Part shown: one piece after another, positions 1-5,160 of the stretch
How positions within the stretch are numbered: position 1 is the stretch's first letter
Layout of the letters: each line of letters begins with the position of its first letter
NCBI GenBank assembly: GCA_033856535.1
Contig: JAWVEV010000073.1
Coordinates: forward strand, 1 to 10,103
Reading direction: 5' to 3'
From: JAWVEV01 sp033856535
GTDB lineage: Bacteria > Actinomycetota > Thermoleophilia > Miltoncostaeales > Miltoncostaeaceae
Length of the DNA: 10,103 bases
Notes under the pieces: model-generated
Seen by the model: only the letters and a program-made list of their open reading frames with translations
Databases searched by the model: none
What the model was told of the DNA's origin: nothing
Position numbers and translations under genes: made by a program

Positions 1-311
1 CCCAGGTGCTCACGCTCGACCTGCTGGCCAAGGGCTACGCCTACGCCGAGGTGCCGATCGGCTACCGCTTCCGCCGGCACGGCCGCTCCTTCGTCCGACT
101 CGGGCCGTACCTGCGGAAGGTGGTCCCGGCGGTCTACCGGGAGCTCAACGCGGGCTCCCCGGCGTCGAACAGCGCCGCGTACCGGTCGACCAGCATGTCC
201 CGGCCCTTGACCGCCGCGACCGCCTCGGGGCCGGCCACCCCCTCGCCGAAGGACCCGGCGCCGCCCTCGGGCCCGAGCGGGACCGCGATCAGCGGCGGAA
301 AGGGCTCGTAG
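1..311 (+). CDS. Family 2 glycosyltransferase, C-terminal end (5' partial)
   Basis: This is the tail of a gene entering from the left edge; the reading frame is set by codons starting at position 3. The visible residues include EVPIGYRFRRHGRSF and a segment ending VVPAVYRELN, which resemble the C-terminus of DPM1-like family 2 glycosyltransferases. These transfer a sugar from a nucleotide donor to a polyprenyl phosphate or other acceptor at the cytoplasmic face of the membrane. The catalytic GT-A core lies outside the window. Relatives usually stop soon after the RELN region, near position 150. Here the frame stays open to a TAG at 309-311, so about 178 bases lie antisense to the C-terminus of the convergent oxidoreductase. 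That extra tail is rich in Ser, Pro, Ala and Thr and looks like antisense translation, so the annotated end could reflect loss of an earlier stop or a sequence error. Confidence 0.7.
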   Translation, partial: QVLTLDLLAKGYAYAEVPIGYRFRRHGRSFVRLGPYLRKVVPAVYRELNAGSPASNSAAYRSTSMSRPLTAATASGPATPSPKDPAPPSGPSGTAISGGKGS

Positions 312-1252
312 GCCGCGAGCTCACCCGCCCCGGTCGCCAGGGCGCGGATGTTGGCCGCCACCACCTCGGCCTGCATCGTGGCGATGCCGGCCATGTCGCG
401 GTCGGCATCGGCGATGTCGCCCAGCGCGAACACCCGCTCCTCGCCGGCCACGCGCAGGTGCCGGTCGACGCGCACGTAGCCCCGCTCGTCCCGTCGGTCG
501 GCCAGCGAGCCCCCGTCGAGGTAGCCGGCCTGCGGGCGCACGCCGAAGGCACGGAACCAGATGTCGGCCTCCAGCGTCTCTCCCGCGGCCGTGACCGCGC
601 GGACCGGGGCGAGCGTCGCCGGCGGCGCCTCGGGGAGCGCCAGGAGCGCCGTGCCCAGGCGCAGCTCCACGCCGAGCGCGTCGAGCTGGCGGCGCAGCTC
701 GTCGCGGAGCGCCTGGTCGTAGGGGCCGGAGAGGACGTCGTCGGCCATGTCGAGGATCGTGACGCGGGTCCCCGGGGCGAAGGCCGCGATCTCGCCGGCC
801 AGCTCCAGACCGGCCGGGCCCGCGCCGACGATCAGCGCCCGCCGTGCCGCCATGAGCGCGTCGTGCGCCGCGAGCACGCGCGCGCGGGCCGTCGCCAGGT
901 CGGGCTCCTCGCTCTTGGCGGGGAAGGGATAGGCGGACCCGGTGGCCAGGACGAGGTAGTCCGGCTTCAGGACCGCGCCGGATTCGAGCGTCACCCGCCG
1001 CCCGTCGACGGCGACGGCGCGGTCGCGCACGAAGCGCCCGCGGGCGAGCAGGCGGTCGTAGGGGAAGTGGATCCGGTCGAGCCACTCCGGCTGCAGCAGC
1101 GCGCGCCAGGCGGCCACCGAGTGCGTGAACGCCTCGGTGGGGTCGACCAGGGTGACGTCGGCGACGTCGTCGAGCGCCTTCGCGGCGGTGATACCGCCGT
1201 AGCCCCCGCCGATCACGGCGACGGTGGCGGGGGAGGGCGAGGGGTCGGTCAT
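134..1252 (-). CDS. FSP1/AIFM2-like FAD-dependent NAD(P)H:quinone oxidoreductase
   Basis: A 372-residue flavoprotein of the pyridine-nucleotide disulfide oxidoreductase superfamily, with no redox-active CxxxxC motif. It shows an N-terminal FAD Rossmann motif GGGYGG (residues 15-20), an ATGS motif (103-106), the NAD(P) Rossmann motif GAGPAG (143-148) and the second FAD motif ALGD (276-279). The HSVAAWRA stretch after the first Rossmann fold and the KGRDMLVDRY near the C-terminus resemble human AIFM2/FSP1, which reduces quinones with NAD(P)H. Quinone reduction is therefore inferred; a generic NDH-2-like dehydrogenase is the alternative. The start at 1252 is preferred over the in-frame ATG at 1279 because GGAG (1259-1262) lies six bases upstream of it. 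The gene is divergent from an HxlR regulator, its probable controller, and its 3' end overlaps the convergent glycosyltransferase frame. Confidence 0.88.
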   Translation of the reverse strand: MTDPSPSPATVAVIGGGYGGITAAKALDDVADVTLVDPTEAFTHSVAAWRALLQPEWLDRIHFPYDRLLARGRFVRDRAVAVDGRRVTLESGAVLKPDYLVLATGSAYPFPAKSEEPDLATARARVLAAHDALMAARRALIVGAGPAGLELAGEIAAFAPGTRVTILDMADDVLSGPYDQALRDELRRQLDALGVELRLGTALLALPEAPPATLAPVRAVTAAGETLEADIWFRAFGVRPQAGYLDGGSLADRRDERGYVRVDRHLRVAGEERVFALGDIADADRDMAGIATMQAEVVAANIRALATGAGELAAYEPFPPLIAVPLGPEGGAGSFGEGVAGPEAVAAVKGRDMLVDRYAALFDAGEPALSSR

Positions 1253-1338
1253 GGAGTGCTCCGCTGTCAGTATCTGCATCGATAGGACATGTCGCTAGTA
1301 ATTTCAGAGCGACAGCGGCCACGCTAGCATCTGGGGCG
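1253..1338. promoter_or_regulatory. Divergent promoter/operator region, oxidoreductase and hxlR
   Basis: This 86-base region is the most AT-rich short stretch in the window and separates the oxidoreductase and HxlR genes. It contains an eight-base palindrome GACATGTC (1286-1293), which extends imperfectly with TAG on the left and GCTA on the right. An outer perfect inverted repeat has arms CCGCTGTC (1261-1268) and GACAGCGG (1311-1318). TATC and GATA half-sites lie at 1271-1274 and 1281-1284. A possible -10 for the oxidoreductase is TATCGA on the minus strand (1284-1279). The central palindrome lies immediately upstream of it, within the -10/-35 spacer, where a repressor would block transcription. 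That HxlR binds here is inference from position and symmetry. Confidence 0.5.
1325..1330 (+). promoter_or_regulatory. Candidate -10 element of hxlR (leaderless)
   Basis: TAGCAT fits the actinobacterial TANNNT -10 pattern and ends eight bases before the ATG at 1339, so transcription would begin at or next to the start codon. The only purine-rich stretch, GGGG at 1333-1336, is two bases from the ATG, too close for a normal ribosome binding site. No convincing -35 is visible. Confidence 0.4.
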
Positions 1339-1728
1339 ATGAGCGCGACCCCCGAGCCACCGGCGGCCTCCTCCGAGGCGTGCGTCCGCGGCGACGCGGC
1401 GTTGGCGCGCGCGTTCGAGTTCCTGGGCAAGCGCTGGAACGGCGTGATCCTGGGGGCGCTCAGCGCGGGTCCGGTCGGCTTCCGTGACCTCTCGCGCGAG
1501 ATCGGCCGCATCTCCGACTCGGTGCTCTCCGAGCGGCTGGCGGGGCTCGCCGGAGCCGGGCTGATCGCCCGGACCGTGGACGCGGGCCCGCCGGTTGCGG
1601 TCTCCTATGCGCTCACCGAGCGCGGCGCCGCCCTCATGCCGGCCCTCGAGCGGATCGCTCGGTGGGCCGCGGAGCACCTCCCGGGAGCCGAGCCACCCGG
1701 CGCCGGCTCGGCCCGCCGGAAGGGTTAG
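1339..1728 (+). CDS. HxlR/DUF24-family transcriptional regulator with a single cysteine
   Basis: A 129-residue winged-helix DNA-binding protein. The HxlR core runs from about residue 15 to 110: LGKRWNGVILGAL (29-41), the recognition region FRDLSREIGRISDSVLSERL (48-67), and a wing ending in VSYALTERG. The only cysteine is Cys15, just before the first helix. In HxlR regulators such as YodB, HypR and QorR a cysteine near the N-terminus senses quinones, diamide or other thiol-reactive compounds. Cys15 is therefore a candidate sensor, by analogy. The gene is divergent from the quinone-reductase-like gene, as expected for a local repressor. Its TAG stop overlaps the stop of the convergent aldo/keto reductase. 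The C-terminal tail after residue 112 is Pro/Gly/Ala-rich and probably disordered. Confidence 0.9.
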   Translation: MSATPEPPAASSEACVRGDAALARAFEFLGKRWNGVILGALSAGPVGFRDLSREIGRISDSVLSERLAGLAGAGLIARTVDAGPPVAVSYALTERGAALMPALERIARWAAEHLPGAEPPGAGSARRKG

Positions 1729-2720
1729 CGCTCGCTGTCGAGCTCCGCCATCGCGTAGTCGGCGTAGCGGGAGCCGGCCACGTCATCGGCCGGGACCGCG
1801 CGCTCGATCTCCTCGAGGTCGTCGGCGGTCAGCGCCAGGGTCAGCGCGCCGAGCGCCTCGTCCAGCCGGTCGCGCCGGCGGGCGCCGACCAGCGGCACGA
1901 TGTCGTCGCCGCGCGAGGCCACCCAAGCGATCGCCAGCTGGGCGGTGGTCGCGCCCTTGCGCGCCGCCAGCGCGCCGAGCGTCTCGACCAGCGCCAGGTT
2001 GCGCGCCAGGTTGTCGCCCTGGAAGCGCGGGCTGCCGGCCCGGAAGTCGTTCGCCGCCAGCTCGCGGTCGGGGCGCCAGTGGCCGCTGAGCAGGCCGCGC
2101 GACAGCACGCCGTAGGCGGTCACGCCGATCCCGAGCTCGCGCAGGGTCGGCAGGATCTCCGCCTCGATCCCGCGCGACATGAGCGAGTACTCGATCTGCA
2201 GGTCGGAGATCGGGTGCGTGGCCGCCGCCCGGCGGATCGTCTCCGGCCCGGCCTCGGACAGGCCGATGTGCCGCACGTACCCCGCCTGCACCATCTCCCC
2301 GATGGCGCCGATCGTCTCCTCGATCGGCACGTCCGGGTCGACCCGCGTCAGGCGGTAGACGTCGACGTGGTCGGTGTCGAGGCGGGCGAGCGTGTAGGCG
2401 AGCGAGGTTCGCACCGCGGCGGGCCGGCCGTCGATGCCGAGCCAGCGCCCGCCCGGGTCGCGCTGGGCGCCGAACTTGACGCTGATCGCGACGTCCTCGC
2501 GCCGGCGATCCCGCAGGGCCTTGGCGATGAGCAGCTCATTCCGGCCCATCCCGTAGAAGTCGCCGGTGTCGATCAGCGTGACGCCGGCGTCGATCGCGGC
2601 GTGGATGGTCGCGATGCTCTCCCGCTCGTCGGCGGGGCCGTAGAGGTCCGACATGCCCATGGCACCCAGGCCGATCGCCGAGACCTGGGGGCCGGTGGTG
2701 CCGAGCGTGCGCGTGTCCAT
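1725..2720 (-). CDS. Aldo/keto reductase lacking the usual catalytic histidine
   Basis: A 331-residue (beta/alpha)8-barrel NADPH-dependent oxidoreductase, full length for the family. The N-terminus LGTTGPQVSAIGLGAMGMS is characteristic. The catalytic Asp51, Tyr56 (in DTGDFYG) and Lys82 (SVKFG) are present. The fourth tetrad residue, normally His in a YQLHRVDP-like segment, is Thr125 (VYRLTRVDP; codon ACG on the minus strand). The rest of the segment and the following GYVRHIGLSE and SDLQIEYSLMSRG motifs are intact, so this is a substitution and not a frameshift. I recall relatives of the YakC-like group with other non-His residues here, so it may be a subfamily trait with altered substrate or lower activity. 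The ATG at 2720 has GGAAGG nine bases upstream (2730-2735). It is divergent from a LysR gene, its likely regulator. The substrate is unknown. Confidence 0.92.
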   Translation of the reverse strand: MDTRTLGTTGPQVSAIGLGAMGMSDLYGPADERESIATIHAAIDAGVTLIDTGDFYGMGRNELLIAKALRDRRREDVAISVKFGAQRDPGGRWLGIDGRPAAVRTSLAYTLARLDTDHVDVYRLTRVDPDVPIEETIGAIGEMVQAGYVRHIGLSEAGPETIRRAAATHPISDLQIEYSLMSRGIEAEILPTLRELGIGVTAYGVLSRGLLSGHWRPDRELAANDFRAGSPRFQGDNLARNLALVETLGALAARKGATTAQLAIAWVASRGDDIVPLVGARRRDRLDEALGALTLALTADDLEEIERAVPADDVAGSRYADYAMAELDSER

Positions 2721-2797
2721 CTGGAGCCGCCTTCCGTCGCCTGGGTGACGCCCTGGATGGTCTCGCCCTGCGCGCCCGAACGGAAACGCCGGGCCGA

Positions 2798-2826
2798 CGT
2801 GGATCCACGCCCGACGGGCGTGAATC
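2798..2826. promoter_or_regulatory. Nested palindromes, probable LysR operator
   Basis: Two overlapping inverted repeats are present. CGTGGATCCACG (2798-2809) is a perfect 12-base palindrome. An overlapping repeat has perfect seven-base arms CACGCCC (2806-2812) and GGGCGTG (2816-2822) around GAC, and extends to 11-base arms with one mismatch (2802-2812 and 2816-2826, outer GAT/ATC). It ends five bases before the -10-like TATCGT of lysR and covers the -35 position, where an autoregulating LysR protein commonly binds. Binding is inferred. Confidence 0.5.
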
Positions 2827-2830
2827 GGGC

Positions 2831-2836
2831 TATCGT
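2831..2836 (+). promoter_or_regulatory. Candidate -10 element of lysR (leaderless)
   Basis: TATCGT fits TANNNT and ends six bases before the GTG at 2843, with no Shine-Dalgarno site between. The hexamer and the following CCG match the element before the sensor gene at 9455. Confidence 0.5.
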
Positions 2837-2842
2837 CCGCGC

Positions 2843-3712
2843 GTGCCGGATCTGCGCCAGCTGCGCGCGTTCGTCGCGGTGGCCGAGGAGCTCGGCTTCA
2901 CCCGCGCCGCCGCGCGCCTGGGCGTGGGCCAGCAGGCGGTGTCGAAGGCGATCGCGCGGCTGGAGGCGGACCTGGGGGTGGAGCTGCTCGAGCGGACGAC
3001 GCGCGAGGTGCGGCTGACGCGGGCGGGCGCGGCCCTCCTGGAGCCCGCGCAGGGCGTGCTCGCGGCCGTCGACGCCGCGGTCGCGGCGGCCCGCGAGGCC
3101 GGAGGCGTCCCGACCGGGACGGTCCGGATCGGCGTCACGCCGGCGGTCGGGGCGCGGGAGCGCGAGGACGTGGTGAGCGCGATCCGCCGCGACGCGCCCG
3201 ACGTCGCCGTCGGGGTCCACGAGGTGCGCCCGCGCGACGTGGGCCGGCTGCTGACCTCCCGCGAGCTCGACCTGGTCCTCTCCCGGTCCCGCGTCGGCGG
3301 GCCCGAGGTCGACGCAGCCGAGCTTCGCCCGACCCGGGCCGTCCTCTTCGTCGCCGCCGGCCACCGGCTGGACGCCGCCCGCGCCGTGGCGCCCAAGGAG
3401 CTCGACGGCGAGCGGCTGCTCACCTGGAACCCGCCGGGGACGGCGTTCACGGACCTGCTGCTGGAGCGCCTGGCCGCCGCCGGGGCCCGGGTCGAGCCGG
3501 TGGAGTCCCGCATCACCGGCGCCGGCAGCGCGTCGGAGCTGGCGAGGCTCAGCGCGGTCGCGGTGATGCCGGAGGACTGGCCGGTGACCGACGGCGTCAT
3601 CCGGATCCTGCTGAGCGGCGACCTGACCCTGCCGCTGCTGGTGCTCTGGCGTCTGGGACCGCCGCCGCCGGCGGTCCGCCGCCTGCGCGAGGCGCTGGCG
3701 CCCCCTCGCTGA
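2843..3712 (+). CDS. LysR-family transcriptional regulator
   Basis: A 289-residue LysR-type regulator of normal length. The N-terminal winged helix-turn-helix is clear: LRQLRAFVAVAEELGFTRAA, then ARLGVGQQAVSKAIARLEADLG and LLERTTREVRLTRAG, covering about residues 4-65. A linker helix follows, and from about residue 90 (GTVRIGVTP) a two-lobed periplasmic-binding-protein-like effector domain, which would bind a small ligand. Its specificity cannot be read. The GTG start at 2843 is six bases after a -10-like hexamer and has no ribosome binding site, suggesting a leaderless message. It is divergent from the aldo/keto reductase, and 52 bases upstream of the FAD oxidase on the same strand. It may regulate the reductase, the oxidase/hydrolase pair, or both. 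Confidence 0.92.
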   Translation: MPDLRQLRAFVAVAEELGFTRAAARLGVGQQAVSKAIARLEADLGVELLERTTREVRLTRAGAALLEPAQGVLAAVDAAVAAAREAGGVPTGTVRIGVTPAVGAREREDVVSAIRRDAPDVAVGVHEVRPRDVGRLLTSRELDLVLSRSRVGGPEVDAAELRPTRAVLFVAAGHRLDAARAVAPKELDGERLLTWNPPGTAFTDLLLERLAAAGARVEPVESRITGAGSASELARLSAVAVMPEDWPVTDGVIRILLSGDLTLPLLVLWRLGPPPPAVRRLREALAPPR

Positions 3713-3727
3713 CCCGGCCCGGCGCCG

Positions 3728-3761
3728 CGCTCCAGTCGGCGCCGGAGCGGCCGATCTGGAG
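3728..3761 (+). promoter_or_regulatory. Two mutually exclusive hairpins before the FAD oxidase start
   Basis: In the 52-base gap after lysR, CGCTCC (3728-3733) can pair with GGAGCG (3744-3749), and CTCCAG (3730-3735) can pair with CTGGAG (3756-3761). The same CTCC cannot do both. The second pairing would cover the GGAG at 3758-3761, the only ribosome-binding-like sequence near the oxidase GTG. No T-run follows, so it is not a classic intrinsic terminator. Short hairpins arise often by chance at this GC content. Confidence 0.2.
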
Positions 3762-3764
3762 TGC

Positions 3765-5159
3765 GTGCTCGTCAACGACATCCACTCGGGGCTGAACCCG
3801 ACCGAAATCGCGGAGGTCGTCGCGCCGCGATCGGTCGAGGAGATCAGCGCGGCGTTGGCGCGCGCGGCGGCATCGGACCGGCCGCTCTCGATCGGCGGCG
3901 GGCGCCACGCGATGGGCGGTCAGCAGTTCGCCGCCGGCGGAACCCTCCTGGACATGCGCGCGATGGACCGCGTGCTCGGGCTCGACCGCGAGCGCGGGCT
4001 GGTGGAGGTCGAGGCCGGGATCATGTGGCCCGAGCTCGTCGCGCACCTGATCGAGGCGCAGCGAGGGGAGGGGCCGGCCTGGGGCATCGCCCAGAAGCAG
4101 ACCGGCGCCGACCGGCTCACGGTCGGCGGATCCGTCTCCGTGAACGGCCACGGGCGCGGGCTCGCGATGGCGCCGATCGTCGCGGACGTCGAGGCGCTGC
4201 GGTTGGTCCTGCCCGACGGCGCGGTGGTCGAGTGCTCGCGCGATCGCGAGCCCGACCTGTTCCGCCTGGCGGTCGGCGGCTACGGATTGGTCGGCGTGAT
4301 CGCCGCGGTCACGCTCCGGCTGGCGCCCCGGCGCAAGCTTGAGCGGGTGGTCGAGCCGATCACCGTGCCGGAGCTCGAGGCCGCCTTCGCCGAGCGCATC
4401 GCCGCCGGCTTCCTCTACGGCGACATGCAGTTCGCGATCGATTCCGCGTCGGCGGACTTCCTGCACCGCGGGGTCTTCTCGTGCTATCGGCCGACCGATC
4501 CGGATCGCCCGATCCCGGATGGCCAGCGTGTGCTCGTCCGCGACGATTGGCGCCGGCTGCTGTTTCTGGGCCATACGGACAAGTCCCGGGCGTTCACCGA
4601 GTACGCGAGGCACTACTTGGCGACGTCGGGGCAGGTCTACTGGTCCGACCTCCACCAGCTCGCCGACTACGAGGACGGCTACCACGAGGCGCTCGACACG
4701 GCGCTCGGGGCGGTGCATCCGGGCAGCGAGATGATCGGCGAGCTGTACGTGCCCCGCCCCGCGCTGGCCGGCTTCATGGCCGCCGCCGCCGACGACCTGC
4801 GCCGGCGCGAGGGGAACGTCATCTACGGGACGGTCCGGCTGATCCACCGCGACGACGAGACCGCGCTGCCCTGGGCCCGCGACGACTTCGCGTGCGTCGT
4901 CATCAACCTCCACACCGACCACACGCCGGACGGGATCGCCGGCACCGCGGCGGCGTTCCGCGGGCTGATCGACATCGCCCTCGAGCGGGGCGGGAGCTAC
5001 TTCCTGACCTACCATCGGTGGGCGACCCGCGAGCAGGTCTTGGCGGCGCATCCCGCGCTTCCCGGGGTCCTGCGCGAGAAGCGCCGCCGCGATCCCGGCG
5101 GCCTGATCCAGAGCGACTGGTACCGGCACCACGCCGGGCTCCTCGAGGACGCGGCCTGA
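3765..5159 (+). CDS. FAD-linked oxidase (VAO/PCMH-type FAD-binding fold)
   Basis: A 464-residue flavoprotein. The N-terminal FAD-binding domain spans about residues 15-205, with RPLSIGGGRHAMGGQQF (39-55) containing His48, the kind of position that in covalent VAO-family enzymes carries 8-alpha-histidyl FAD. A second flavin-contact segment is LTVGGSVSVNGHGRG (118-132), followed by GGYGLVGVI. No paired cysteine for bicovalent linkage is evident. The C-terminus has the family's closing pattern, KRRRDPGGLIQSDWY. Such oxidases oxidise alcohols, sugars or lactols with flavin and often oxygen; the substrate is not readable. The GTG at 3765 has GGAG only three bases upstream, so the exact start is uncertain. 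It is followed after one base by an alpha/beta hydrolase, and is probably in an operon with it and perhaps lysR. Confidence 0.87.
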   Translation: MLVNDIHSGLNPTEIAEVVAPRSVEEISAALARAAASDRPLSIGGGRHAMGGQQFAAGGTLLDMRAMDRVLGLDRERGLVEVEAGIMWPELVAHLIEAQRGEGPAWGIAQKQTGADRLTVGGSVSVNGHGRGLAMAPIVADVEALRLVLPDGAVVECSRDREPDLFRLAVGGYGLVGVIAAVTLRLAPRRKLERVVEPITVPELEAAFAERIAAGFLYGDMQFAIDSASADFLHRGVFSCYRPTDPDRPIPDGQRVLVRDDWRRLLFLGHTDKSRAFTEYARHYLATSGQVYWSDLHQLADYEDGYHEALDTALGAVHPGSEMIGELYVPRPALAGFMAAAADDLRRREGNVIYGTVRLIHRDDETALPWARDDFACVVINLHTDHTPDGIAGTAAAFRGLIDIALERGGSYFLTYHRWATREQVLAAHPALPGVLREKRRRDPGGLIQSDWYRHHAGLLEDAA

Positions 5160-5160
5160 C

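Larger units (their letters stand above)
2721..2842. promoter_or_regulatory. Divergent intergenic region, aldo/keto reductase and lysR
   Basis: These 122 bases carry the control elements of both genes. On the left is the aldo/keto reductase ribosome binding site (2730-2735, minus strand). On the right is a nested palindrome (2798-2826), followed by a TATCGT -10-like hexamer for lysR. No clear -10 is visible for the minus-strand gene. Confidence 0.55.

Noticed and set aside
6..311. GTG at position 6 as the start of a separate small gene
   Set aside because: The frame is open to the left edge and begins inside a conserved glycosyltransferase segment, so it is the end of a longer gene.
2763..2787. 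GTTT-N15-GGGCGA on the minus strand before the aldo/keto reductase as a SigB-type promoter
   Set aside because: The -10 half matches GGGTAT at only the three G positions and the final bases differ; in GC-rich DNA a GGG at the right distance is expected by chance.
1662..3017. 451-residue plus-strand frame across the aldo/keto reductase and the start of lysR
   Set aside because: It lies antisense to a well-conserved reductase and shows no domain of its own.
3713..3764. Intrinsic terminator after lysR
   Set aside because: GC-rich inverted repeats are present but no T-run follows, and the next gene on the same strand starts within 52 bases.
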